Assembly (NCBI RefSeq): GCF_000380485.1
Contig: NZ_AQYG01000033.1
Coordinates: forward strand, 1 to 63,132
Length of the DNA stretch: 63,132 nucleotides
Direction: 5' to 3'
DNA from: Jongsikchunia kroppenstedtii DSM 45133
Lineage (GTDB): Bacteria; Actinomycetota; Actinomycetes; Mycobacteriales; Mycobacteriaceae
Shown here: piece by piece, positions 21,188 through 28,978 of the stretch
How the letters are laid out: each line of letters opens with the position of its first letter
Numbering within the stretch: the stretch's first letter is position 1
Position numbers and translations under genes: made by a program
Notes under the pieces: model-generated
The model's input: only the letters and a program-made list of their open reading frames with translations
What the model was told of the DNA's origin: nothing
Database searches by the model: none

Positions 21188-21910
21188 ATGCGCATCCTCG
21201 TCGCCAACGTCAACACCACCGAATCGATGACCGCGGCCATCGCCGAGTCCGCGCGCTCGGTGGCGTCAGCGGGGACCGACATCATCGGCATCACACCGAG
21301 ATTCGGCGCCGATTCCTGCGAGGGAAATTTCGAGTCGTACCTGGCCGCGATCGCCGTGATGGATGCGATCACCCGCTATCCCGAGCCCTACGACGCGGTG
21401 ATCCAGGCCGGCTACGGCGAGCACGGCCGGGAGGGGCTGCAGGAGCTGCTCGATGTTCCGGTCGTCGACATCACCGAGGCTGCCGCGTCGACGGCGATGT
21501 ACCTCGGCCACAAGTACTCCGTGGTGACCACGCTCGATCGCACGGTCCCGCTGATCGAGGATCGGCTGAAACTCGCCGGCCTGGACACACGCTGCGCGTC
21601 GGTCCGCGCCTCCGGACTCGGTGTGCTCGAACTCGAATCCGATCCCGATCGGGCGGTGGCCGCGATCGTCGAGCAGTCGCGCGAGGCCGTCGAACGCGAT
21701 CACGCCGAGGTGATCTGCCTCGGCTGCGGCGGCATGGCCGAACTCGAGGAGAAGGTCGCCGCGGCGACCGGTGTCCCGATCGTGGACGGCGTGCGCGCGG
21801 CGGTCACCATCGCGGAAGGCCTGGTGCGCCTGGGGCTTTCGACGTCCAAGGTGCGCACCTACGCCACTCCCCGGAAGAAGCGCGTCACCGGCTGGCCTAT
21901 CGGAAACTAG
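21188..21910 (+). CDS. Asp/Glu/hydantoin racemase-family protein, one catalytic Cys missing
   Basis: A 240-residue protein. N-terminal NVNTT and C-terminal LGCGGM (Cys180) fit the hydantoin/allantoin racemase family, whose enzymes use two cysteines as acid and base. The usual first cysteine (A-C-F-G-D region) is replaced: the sequence reads AGYGEHG with Gly75. It may still act on allantoin by another route, or it may have a different role. The start is ATG 21188 after GAAAGG. It is co-directional with the permease. Confidence 0.85.
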   Translation: MRILVANVNTTESMTAAIAESARSVASAGTDIIGITPRFGADSCEGNFESYLAAIAVMDAITRYPEPYDAVIQAGYGEHGREGLQELLDVPVVDITEAAASTAMYLGHKYSVVTTLDRTVPLIEDRLKLAGLDTRCASVRASGLGVLELESDPDRAVAAIVEQSREAVERDHAEVICLGCGGMAELEEKVAAATGVPIVDGVRAAVTIAEGLVRLGLSTSKVRTYATPRKKRVTGWPIGN

Positions 21911-21945
21911 TCGAGATCCAGTCGCCGATCTGCCAAGGCGGAGGA

Positions 21946-21975
21946 GGCTCGCAATAGTGCGGTCCTATGCGAGCC
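21946..21975. terminator. Hairpin between convergent racemase-like and allE genes
   Basis: GGCTCGCA (21946-21953) pairs perfectly with TGCGAGCC (21968-21975). A further three base pairs form beyond a bulged A, leaving a seven-base loop. It sits in the 100-base gap between converging genes, where a two-way terminator is expected. There is no clear U-tract. Confidence 0.5.
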
Positions 21976-22010
21976 GATCGACAACGCTGGCAGGCGGCGA
22001 TTGGGCTCGG

Positions 22011-22817
22011 CTAGAGAGTTACCTGCCGGTTGACGTCCTTGTAGAGCAGATAGCGGAACGGCTCCGGCCCGCCCGCGTAGCAGGCCTGCGGGCAGAACGC
22101 GCGCAGCGCCAGGTAGTCGCCGGCCTCCACCTCGACCCAGTCATCGTTGAGCCGATAGACGCCCTTGCCCTGCAGCATGTACAGACCGTGCTCCATCACA
22201 TGCGTCTCGGCGAACGGGATCACCGTGCCGGGTTCGAATGTCACGACATTGACGTGCATGTCGTAGGTGAGGTCCTGCGGGTCGAGCATGCGGGTGGTGC
22301 GCCAGTTGCCGTCGGTATCGGGCATCGGACTCGGCGTGATGTCTTTCTCGTTGCCCACCACCGGTTTCGGGGTGTAGCCGTCGAGCCATTCGTACCGCTT
22401 GCGGATCCACTGGAAGCGAACCGGGACCGACCCGGCGTTCGTGACGCTCCACGTCTCGCCGGCCGGGGCGTAGACGTATCCGCCCTCGGTCAACGTGTGC
22501 GTCTGCCCGCCGATCGACACCGTCAGCTCGCCCTCGAGCACGAACACGAAGCCTTCGACCTCGGCCTGCGGCTCCGGCTTGTCCGAGCCGCCGCCCGGCT
22601 CCACCTCGACGATGGACTGCGCGAACGTCGTCGCCCCGCCGGCCACCGGCCGGTTGAGGATCCAGGCCCGCGTGCCGGTCCAGCCCGGGAACACCGAGGT
22701 CACGATGTCACTGAGCACGCCCTTCGGGATCACTGTGTAGGCCTCGGTGACAACGGCGCGGCCGGTCAGCAGCTGCGACTGCGGCGGCAGACCACCGTGC
22801 GGAGCGTAGTAGGACAT
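22011..22817 (-). CDS. allE: (S)-ureidoglycine aminohydrolase
   Basis: A 268-residue bicupin that converts (S)-ureidoglycine to (S)-ureidoglycolate and ammonia. The C-terminal cupin keeps the manganese ligands of E. coli AllE: Glu, His and His in ETHVMEHGLY, and the Gln in CPQACYA. The N-terminal cupin carries EGFVFVLEGELTV. The length matches the family. The ATG is at 22817, six bases after the stop of the DUF6986 gene, so the pair is an operon. It converges on the racemase-like gene. Confidence 0.95.
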   Translation of the reverse strand: MSYYAPHGGLPPQSQLLTGRAVVTEAYTVIPKGVLSDIVTSVFPGWTGTRAWILNRPVAGGATTFAQSIVEVEPGGGSDKPEPQAEVEGFVFVLEGELTVSIGGQTHTLTEGGYVYAPAGETWSVTNAGSVPVRFQWIRKRYEWLDGYTPKPVVGNEKDITPSPMPDTDGNWRTTRMLDPQDLTYDMHVNVVTFEPGTVIPFAETHVMEHGLYMLQGKGVYRLNDDWVEVEAGDYLALRAFCPQACYAGGPEPFRYLLYKDVNRQVTL

Positions 22818-22823
22818 CGGGAC

Positions 22824-24074
22824 TCACTTTCCTTCTGGGAGTGGCTTGTTCAGCGCAAGCGCCTGCAGCGTCGCGACGTCGATCCGGGTGGCCGCGGTCA
22901 GCTCGTCGGCCGTGACGGCGCCGCAGACGAGTCCGCGGCCCAGGTAGGCGGCCAGGGCGCGGGCGGTGGCCGGCTCGTCCATCACCGATGAATCGATCTG
23001 GTGCACGTAGTTGCGCAGCCGGGTCGCGGCGGCGTCGAATCCATTGCGGTAGAAGGCGTACGTCGCCAGGTACCGGGTGACCAGCTGCGCCGGATGCAGG
23101 TCCCATCCCTGGTAGATGCCGCGTTCCAGATGGCGACGGACCAGCCGCGCATGCAATCGCCACGCGGCGGCGACCGTGTCGGCGTCGCCGACGGGAATCA
23201 CGTTGGTGGAGCCGTCGGACATATGCACACCGGTGCCGGCGACGGCGAGCTGCATCTGGTTCTTCGCGTGGTCGGCCGCCGGATGTTCCATCGACTGGTA
23301 CTCCGCGGCGATCCCGAGCGAGGCCGAGTAGTCGTAGGTGCCGTAGTGCAGCGACGACACCCGCCCGTCGGCGACGTGGATCAGCTGGGCCGCGGGGACC
23401 GTGCCGCCGGCCCCGAGGATCAGTTGCGGGGTCTCCACCTGCACCTCGAAACCCAGGCGCCGCGTGGGCAATCCGTGCGCGAGCTCCAGACGCTCGCAGA
23501 CGTCGACCATCGCCCGCACCTGATCGACCGACGTCACCTTCGGCAGCGTCAGCGTCAGGCCCGGCGGCAGACCGCCGCCGGCGATGAGTTCGGCGAGGAA
23601 CATGTCCAGCGTCCGGATCCCGCGAGCGCGCGTGGGCGCCTCGAAGCACTTGAACCGGATCCCGATGAACGGCGGTGCTCCACCGTCGGCAACCGACTCG
23701 GCAACCTCACGGGCACAGCGGATGACGTCCGCGTCTTCGATGTCGTCGGCGCGATGGCCGTATCCGTCCTCGAAGTCGACGCGCAGGTCCTCGATGGGTT
23801 CGGTCCGCAGCTTGTCGATCACCAATGGCGGCAAGGCGGCGTCGGTGAGCCCGACGAGCTCGGCGACCGCCGCTACCCCACCGGCATCGTCGGCCGCGGC
23901 CAGCGCCTGCCGACCCCAGTCCGATGCGAGGGTCGACCCGTACTTCTCGGCGGAGACATACGCCGTCTGCACCGGCTGCCGGCGTCCGTCGTCTCCGGGA
24001 TAGCCGCTGAGCAGCGCCGCGTCGGCAGCCGCGAGTCGCGAGTCGATCGCGGCATAGTCGTCATCGCTCAGCAC
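22824..24074 (-). CDS. DUF6986 family protein (CitE/HpcH aldolase superfamily relative)
   Basis: About 416 residues. The segment EDLRVDFEDGYG resembles the metal-binding region of CitE/malyl-CoA-lyase-like TIM barrels, and later parts (TLTLPKVTS, GFEVQVETPQ) resemble the phosphoenolpyruvate-binding superfamily. From memory, this family turns up in actinobacterial allantoin clusters, but its reaction is unassigned; a C-C bond reaction on glyoxylate or ureidoglycolate is a guess. GTG 24074 is preferred because AGGAGG lies six bases upstream. A longer frame from 24104 would run through the likely operator. Confidence 0.82.
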   Translation of the reverse strand: MLSDDDYAAIDSRLAAADAALLSGYPGDDGRRQPVQTAYVSAEKYGSTLASDWGRQALAAADDAGGVAAVAELVGLTDAALPPLVIDKLRTEPIEDLRVDFEDGYGHRADDIEDADVIRCAREVAESVADGGAPPFIGIRFKCFEAPTRARGIRTLDMFLAELIAGGGLPPGLTLTLPKVTSVDQVRAMVDVCERLELAHGLPTRRLGFEVQVETPQLILGAGGTVPAAQLIHVADGRVSSLHYGTYDYSASLGIAAEYQSMEHPAADHAKNQMQLAVAGTGVHMSDGSTNVIPVGDADTVAAAWRLHARLVRRHLERGIYQGWDLHPAQLVTRYLATYAFYRNGFDAAATRLRNYVHQIDSSVMDEPATARALAAYLGRGLVCGAVTADELTAATRIDVATLQALALNKPLPEGK

Positions 24075-24096
24075 CAAGGCCCTCCTGGAATTTGTT

Positions 24097-24111
24097 TTCC
24101 GCATTGTGGAT
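24097..24111. promoter_or_regulatory. Palindromic operator candidate upstream of the DUF6986-allE operon
   Basis: TTCCGCATTGTGGAT is an imperfect inverted repeat (five of seven pairs) 22 bases upstream of the DUF6986 GTG. Its layout is the same as the palindrome in the allB/permease promoter. Binding here could block both the operon and the divergent IclR gene. Confidence 0.45.
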
Positions 24112-24155
24112 TATATGGGTGTCTTCTGTCGCATCGCAACTGAAATGACCCGTCC

Positions 24156-24186
24156 AATTCCATGCTGCTTTCCGGTTCATGGAATT
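24156..24186. promoter_or_regulatory. 31-bp inverted repeat upstream of the IclR gene
   Basis: AATTCCATG (24156-24164) and CATGGAATT (24178-24186) are perfect inverted copies with a 13-base spacer, giving half-site centres 22 bp apart (two helical turns). The element ends 29 bases before the IclR ATG. It suits autoregulation by a tetrameric IclR-type repressor. The inner half AATTCC also begins the palindrome near 19533. Confidence 0.55.
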
Positions 24187-24215
24187 CACCAGTCGCCGAC
24201 CGGTATCGTTTGATC

Positions 24216-24977
24216 ATGCCCGCGCAGACGACGTCCGGCGTCCAATCGGTGGAACGCGCCTTCGACATCCTGGAGGTGATCGCCCGCAACGGGGGCGAGT
24301 GCGCCCTCAGCGAGATCGCCGAGGGCACGCCCCTACCGCTGCCGACCATTCATCGCCTGCTGCGCACGCTGGTCGGAATCGGCCATGTACGGCAGCTGAC
24401 CAACCGCCGATATGCCCTGGGCCCCCGCCTGATTCGTCTGGGCGAGGTGGCCAATCGACAGTTGGGCGCGCTCGCCTCGCCGGTGCTGCATTCGCTGGTC
24501 GACGAACTGGCCGAGTCGGCCAGCCTCGCGGTTCTCGACGGCGACATGGTCATCTACACCGGCCAGGTGCCGTCGCCGCACACGATGCGCACCAACACCG
24601 AGGTCGGCCGCCGGGTGAACATGCACAACAGCGGTGTCGGCAAGGCGGTGCTCGCGGTCCTGGACGACCCGCGGATCGCGCGACTGATCACCCAGGCCGG
24701 CATGCCGGCGCCCACGCCCAATTCGCTGACCAGCCTGTCGTCGCTGTTCGCCGAGGTGGAGCGGATTCGTGAACAGGGCTACGCGCTCGACGACGAGGAG
24801 CTCGAACTCGGCGTGCGCTGCTACGCGATGGCCGTGCCGGGGGCGCCGACCCCCATGGCGCTGGGCGTCTCCGGACCCACCTCGCGGGTCGACGACGACT
24901 TCGCCGAACGCGCCATCCCGGCGCTGCGTCGAGCGACCGATATCTTGTCGCAGGCGCTGTCCGGCTCCGGCATCTAG
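24216..24977 (+). CDS. IclR-family transcriptional regulator (probable ureide-pathway repressor)
   Basis: A 253-residue regulator. A winged helix lies at about residues 10-70 (VERAFDILEVIARNGGECAL and LPTIHRLLRTLVGIG). An IclR effector domain follows, containing MHNSGVGKAVLA and LDDEELELGVRCYA. AllR, which represses allantoin genes and senses glyoxylate-like ligands in other bacteria, belongs to this family. Location beside allE, allB and the permease supports an AllR-like role. ATG 24216 is chosen over upstream in-frame codons, which would overlap the inverted repeat. Confidence 0.9.
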   Translation: MPAQTTSGVQSVERAFDILEVIARNGGECALSEIAEGTPLPLPTIHRLLRTLVGIGHVRQLTNRRYALGPRLIRLGEVANRQLGALASPVLHSLVDELAESASLAVLDGDMVIYTGQVPSPHTMRTNTEVGRRVNMHNSGVGKAVLAVLDDPRIARLITQAGMPAPTPNSLTSLSSLFAEVERIREQGYALDDEELELGVRCYAMAVPGAPTPMALGVSGPTSRVDDDFAERAIPALRRATDILSQALSGSGI

Positions 24978-24988
24978 GAGCCCGACCA

Positions 24989-25411
24989 GTGGCAGAGATC
25001 GATGACATCGTCGTGATGCGGAAAGTCCGCGATCGCATCGACCGCGAGTACGCGCAGCCGCTGAACATCGAGGCCCTCGCGCGCGGCGCCTACATGTCGG
25101 CCGGGCATCTCAGCCGCGAATTCAAACGCATCTACGGCGAATCGCCCTACCAGTATCTGATGACCCGGCGCATCGAACGGGCGATGACCCTGTTGCGACG
25201 CGGCGATCAGAGCGTGACGGATATCTGCTTCTCCGTTGGGTTTTCCTCGCTCGGCACCTTCAGCACCCGATTCACGGAACTGGTCGGCGTCGCGCCGAGC
25301 GTGTACCGACGCGATCACTCCCGGGCCGCCGAGGGCATCCCCGCATGCCTGGCCCGACAGGTGACCCGACCGATCAGGAATCGAGAAGCGCCGCACGCAC
25401 CGCCGCAATAG
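24989..25411 (+). CDS. Short AraC-family regulator (DNA-binding domain only)
   Basis: A 140-residue protein made mostly of the AraC double helix-turn-helix (SAGHLSREFKRIYGESPYQYL and TDICFSVGFSSLGTFSTRF), with no sensing domain. The GTG start at 24989 has AGGAG eight bases upstream. It starts 11 bases after the IclR gene and 10 bases before the VOC gene. Such AraC plus VOC pairs are common in actinobacteria, and the regulator probably controls its partner. Confidence 0.9.
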   Translation: MAEIDDIVVMRKVRDRIDREYAQPLNIEALARGAYMSAGHLSREFKRIYGESPYQYLMTRRIERAMTLLRRGDQSVTDICFSVGFSSLGTFSTRFTELVGVAPSVYRRDHSRAAEGIPACLARQVTRPIRNREAPHAPPQ

Positions 25412-25421
25412 TGTTGCGGCC

Positions 25422-25826
25422 ATGGACATCACCATTCACTACGCATTCCTCCCCCACATCGACCCCGAGGCCTCGCTGGCCTTCTACCGCGACACGCTGG
25501 GCTTCGAGGTCCGCAACGACGTCGGCTACGCCGACATGCGCTGGATCACCGTCGCCCCTCCCGGACAGAGCACCTCGATCGTCCTGACGCCGCCCGCGGC
25601 CGATCCGGGCATCACCGATGACGAGAAGCAGGTGATCCTCAATCTCATCGCCAAAGGTTCATACGGTGCACTGACATTGGCCACGGACGACCTCGATGCG
25701 CTGTTCGCCAAGCTGGAGGCCGCAGGCGCCGACGTCATCCAGGAACCGACCGACCAGGACTACGGCGTTCGCGACTGCGCCTTCCGCGATCCGTCCGGAA
25801 ATCTATTGCGTATCAACCAACTCTGA
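25422..25826 (+). CDS. VOC/glyoxalase-bleomycin resistance family protein
   Basis: A 134-residue vicinal-oxygen-chelate fold protein. It begins with a PEASLAFYRDTLGFEVR motif, has a central LATDDLDALFAKLEAAGADV repeat, and ends with CAFRDPSGNLLRINQL. The family covers glyoxalases, dioxygenases and drug-binding proteins; the substrate cannot be deduced. It is adjacent to the short AraC gene and is probably in the same transcript. Confidence 0.9.
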   Translation: MDITIHYAFLPHIDPEASLAFYRDTLGFEVRNDVGYADMRWITVAPPGQSTSIVLTPPAADPGITDDEKQVILNLIAKGSYGALTLATDDLDALFAKLEAAGADVIQEPTDQDYGVRDCAFRDPSGNLLRINQL

Positions 25827-25851
25827 GGGCGTCGGCGCGCATACTGAGGCG

Positions 25852-26478
25852 ATGGCACGCACTCACCTCGGATACGCCGCCGGACTCGCAACGATCGTGA
25901 TCATCGTCGCCGCCTGCTCGGACGACGGGTCGGACACGGGCAGTAGCCAACCGTCGGCCGTCTCGACCGAGTCGACCACGCAGATGCCGACGACATCGAC
26001 CACCACCGCGGGCGCCGGCACCACCACCTCCCCCGACCAGGGATCCGGTGGTCCCGGCGTCTGCCGCGTGGACCAGCTCGACACGAGCCTGTCCGATGGC
26101 AACGGCGCCGCCGGAAGCACCTATTTCACAATCGTTTTCACCAACCGGTCGTCGCACACCTGCGTGCTCGACGGATTCCCGGGCGTCTCCTACGTCAGCG
26201 GCCCGGATAGCGATCCCATCGGTTCGCCGGCCCAGCGCGACGGCGACACGTTCGGACCGGTCTCCCTCCACCCCGGAGATACGGCGTCCGCCCAGCTCCG
26301 GGCCGCCAACGTGGAGAACTATCCCGCGGCCAGATGCACCCCGATGCGCGCGTCCGGTCTCCGCGTCTACCCGCCCAACAGTCGCGAATCCGTGTATCTC
26401 GCGCATTCGACGACGGCCTGTGCCTCCACGAGCCCGGATGTGCACCAACTCGGAGTGCAGGCGGTCGAACGTCACTAG
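25852..26478 (+). CDS. DUF4232 lipoprotein
   Basis: A 208-residue exported lipoprotein. A signal peptide ends in a lipobox (VAAC), followed by a Ser/Thr-rich low-complexity linker of ~50 residues and a DUF4232 domain (ITVV-type beta protein; here FTNRSSHTCVLDGFPGVSYV). Paired cysteines suggest disulfides outside the membrane. Function unknown; relatives are secreted actinobacterial proteins. ATG 25852 gives the signal peptide; longer in-frame starts run into the VOC gene. Confidence 0.88.
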   Translation: MARTHLGYAAGLATIVIIVAACSDDGSDTGSSQPSAVSTESTTQMPTTSTTTAGAGTTTSPDQGSGGPGVCRVDQLDTSLSDGNGAAGSTYFTIVFTNRSSHTCVLDGFPGVSYVSGPDSDPIGSPAQRDGDTFGPVSLHPGDTASAQLRAANVENYPAARCTPMRASGLRVYPPNSRESVYLAHSTTACASTSPDVHQLGVQAVERH

Positions 26479-26485
26479 CTCGGTG

Positions 26486-26516
26486 TTGACCTCAAGAATG
26501 GTTGAGGTTGCAGACT
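26486..26516 (+). promoter_or_regulatory. SoxR/MerR-type promoter of the quinone oxidoreductase gene
   Basis: A -35 TTGACC (26486-26491) and a weak -10 CAGACT (26511-26516) are 19 bp apart, the over-long spacing that MerR-family activators correct by twisting DNA. The spacer holds CCTCAAGAATGGTTGAGG (26490-26507), very close to the 18-bp SoxR box. Transcription would start at about 26523-26524, on the ATG itself, giving a leaderless mRNA. No soxR gene is in the window. Confidence 0.7.
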
Positions 26517-26523
26517 GGCGCGC

Positions 26524-27483
26524 ATGCACGCAATAGTCGCCGAACAGCCCGGCCCCGCGGACGTCCTGACCCCGATCGACCTGCCCGACCCGGAGCCCGG
26601 ACCGGGCCAGGTACGTGTTGCGGTGAGCATCGCGTCAATAACGTTTGTGGAAACGATGATTCGTGCGGGCAGTCCGGTCGCGCCGCCGGCGCAGTTTCCG
26701 TTCGTCCCCGGCAATGGCGTGGGCGGTGCGGTGGACCGGGTCGGTGCCGATGTCGATCCGGCCTGGCTCGGGACCGAGGTGGCGACCACCACCGGCGGAC
26801 GGGGCGGCTACGCGAACATGGCCCTGGCCGACGTCGCCGATCTGCACCGCATCCCCGCCGGTCTCGAACTCGGCTCGGCGGTAGCGCTTCTCGCCGATGG
26901 ACGCACCGCGGTCGGCCTGTTCGACGCCGCGCAGGTCGGCGCCGGCGATGTCGTGGTCGTCACTGCCGCCGCCGGCGGCGTGGGCGGAATCCTGGTGCAA
27001 CTGTGCGTCGCCGCGGGCGCTCGGGTCATCGGACTCGCCGGCAATGCGGGAAAGCTGGGGCACGCCACCGATCTGGGCGCGCACGCGGCGATCAACTATC
27101 GCGACACCGACTGGGTCGAGCAGCTGCGCGCAGCTGCCCCGCACGGAGTCGACGTGGTGTTCGACGGGATAGGCGGCGACACCACCGAGGCGCTCTACCC
27201 CGAGACGCGCTCCGGCGGCCGCTACCTTCAACACGGGGCCGCGAGTGGTCGGTGGAAACCGCTCGACGAGACCGCCGCACGTCAACGGGACGTCACCGTC
27301 ATCGGGCTGAATGCCATTGGCGTGTCGGGCATGTTCGACTTCACCGAGCGCGCCTTCGAGCTCGGTGCCTCCGGCCGGATCCGCCCGACCGTCGGCCAGG
27401 TCTTTCGGCTCGACGACGCCGCCCTGGCCCATGCCGCCATCGAAGCCCGGGCGGTGACCGGGAAGACCCTGCTGCTCGTCTAG
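26524..27483 (+). CDS. Zinc-independent quinone oxidoreductase (MDR superfamily)
   Basis: A 319-residue medium-chain dehydrogenase/reductase. The N-terminal GroES-like domain lacks the zinc-binding cysteines, and the nucleotide-binding domain has AAAGGVGGILVQL. This fits NADPH:quinone or enone reductases. The promoter looks redox-controlled (SoxR-like), consistent with a role against redox-cycling compounds. The 3' end lies 11 bases from the convergent AraC gene. Confidence 0.9.
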   Translation: MHAIVAEQPGPADVLTPIDLPDPEPGPGQVRVAVSIASITFVETMIRAGSPVAPPAQFPFVPGNGVGGAVDRVGADVDPAWLGTEVATTTGGRGGYANMALADVADLHRIPAGLELGSAVALLADGRTAVGLFDAAQVGAGDVVVVTAAAGGVGGILVQLCVAAGARVIGLAGNAGKLGHATDLGAHAAINYRDTDWVEQLRAAAPHGVDVVFDGIGGDTTEALYPETRSGGRYLQHGAASGRWKPLDETAARQRDVTVIGLNAIGVSGMFDFTERAFELGASGRIRPTVGQVFRLDDAALAHAAIEARAVTGKTLLLV

Positions 27484-27494
27484 ATCCAACCGCG

Positions 27495-28424
27495 CTACGC
27501 CAGCAGGGCACGGTGCCGCGTGGGGCTCACGCCGCGAACTCGTTTGAAGGCGGAGCTGAACGCGAACGCGTCGGAATAGCCGACCGCGCGCGCAACGGAT
27601 TCCAGAGTGACACCCGGATCGGCCAGCAGGTCGGCCGCCAGCGCCAGCCGCCAGTTCGTCAGGTAGGTCATCGGCGGCTCCCCCACATGTTCGGCGAATC
27701 GACGCGCGAATGCCGCACGCGAGACGCCGCATTCGGCGGCCAAACCGGCCACCGTCCAGGGGAATTCGGGATTGTTGTGCATCAGCCGCAGCGCCCGGCC
27801 GGCCACCGGGTCGGCCTCGGCCCGATACCAGGCGGGTGTCGCCGCACCGGCCGAGTCGAACCAGTCACGCAGCGTCGAGATCAGCACCAGGTCGAGCAGC
27901 CGATCGAGCATCGCATCCTGGCCCGGTGCGTCGCGTCGCATCTCCGCCGACAGCAGATCCACGACCGGTCCGGTCCCGCCTCGAGCGATCACGAACTGCG
28001 GCAACGCGTTCAGCAGGCGGGCGCTGACCTCGCCGGTGCGCGGATAGGTGCCCACCAGGATCTCGGTGTCGCCGTCGCCATCATTGCCCCAGGTGCGAAT
28101 ACCGAGGCTCATCGGTTCCTGCAGACTCACCCCGTCGGCGGTCGTGCAGCTCTGGTCCGGGCGGATGATCACCTGCGGCGCACCGATATTCGGTGTGTCG
28201 GCCATCGTGTAGTGGTCGGGGCCGCGGATGAGCGCGATATCCCCCGGCACCAGCAACTCCGGCTCGCCGGAGCCGTGCAGGTATGCCTCCCCCCGCATGA
28301 TCGCCGCCACCGTCAGCGGCGCCTCGTCGCGGATATCGATCGACCATGGCGCGCTCATCACGATCCGCAGGAGGAACGCCTCCTCGGCGCGTGGTCCACG
28401 CAGCACCCCGCTCATCAGGTCCAT
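27495..28424 (-). CDS. AraC-family regulator with N-terminal cupin-like domain
   Basis: A 309-residue regulator: an N-terminal ligand-sensing cupin-like domain (LLVPGDIALIRGPDHY) and a C-terminal AraC DNA-binding domain (CGVSRAAFARRFAEHVG and ARAVGYSDAFAFSSAFKR). I start at ATG 28424, which gives MDLMSGVLRGPR, typical of this AraC/cupin subgroup. It is divergent from the DUF1772 gene across a 71-base gap and probably regulates it. It converges on the quinone oxidoreductase gene. Confidence 0.88.
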   Translation of the reverse strand: MDLMSGVLRGPRAEEAFLLRIVMSAPWSIDIRDEAPLTVAAIMRGEAYLHGSGEPELLVPGDIALIRGPDHYTMADTPNIGAPQVIIRPDQSCTTADGVSLQEPMSLGIRTWGNDGDGDTEILVGTYPRTGEVSARLLNALPQFVIARGGTGPVVDLLSAEMRRDAPGQDAMLDRLLDLVLISTLRDWFDSAGAATPAWYRAEADPVAGRALRLMHNNPEFPWTVAGLAAECGVSRAAFARRFAEHVGEPPMTYLTNWRLALAADLLADPGVTLESVARAVGYSDAFAFSSAFKRVRGVSPTRHRALLA

Positions 28425-28495
28425 GTAGACGATTACACATGATTTCGAGCCGTTTGACCATGGATCGTCTCTCCGGACCGCGATGAACTGGGTCC

Positions 28496-28963
28496 ATGCA
28501 GACATGGAGAACGGTATTCATCCTCGCCGCCACGCTCACTTCGGGACTGCTGGCCGGCCTCTACTACGCGTACGCCATCTCGGTGATGCCCGCGCTGAAC
28601 CAACTCGATTCGCGGAGCGCGATTCACGCGATGCAGCGCATCAACGTGGTCATCGTCAACCCGATGTTCATGCTGACCTTCCTCGGGGCACCGCTGCTCG
28701 CCGCGGCGGCACTGTTCACCGTGTTCGGTCGCGACGCGCGGCCGGTCCTGTGGTGGATCGTGGCGGCGGTCGTCCTGAACATCGTCGGCACCCTCATCAC
28801 TGCCGGCTTCAACGTCCCGCTGAACAACCGGCTCGATCAGAACTCGATAGCGTGGACCGACTTCTTCGGCAGCTGGGTCCGCTGGAACTGGGCGCGTGCG
28901 GTCTGCCATACGGCCGCATTCGGATGTCTTGCCTGGAGTTTGGTAGTGCTGCGCGGCAAATAG
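28496..28963 (+). CDS. DUF1772 membrane protein
   Basis: A 155-residue protein with four predicted membrane helices and the DUF1772 (anthrone-oxygenase-like) pattern: LAGLYYAYAISVMPAL near the start and NVPLNNRLDQ before the last helix. Most members have no known function. Divergence from an AraC-cupin regulator suggests an inducible gene. Confidence 0.88.
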   Translation: MQTWRTVFILAATLTSGLLAGLYYAYAISVMPALNQLDSRSAIHAMQRINVVIVNPMFMLTFLGAPLLAAAALFTVFGRDARPVLWWIVAAVVLNIVGTLITAGFNVPLNNRLDQNSIAWTDFFGSWVRWNWARAVCHTAAFGCLAWSLVVLRGK

Positions 28964-28978
28964 TCCTAGCTTTGACTG

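Noticed and set aside
26502-28442. A 646-codon frame overlapping the quinone oxidoreductase and AraC genes
   Set aside because: It is a shifted-frame shadow with Arg-rich composition, while the oxidoreductase and AraC frames have full domains.
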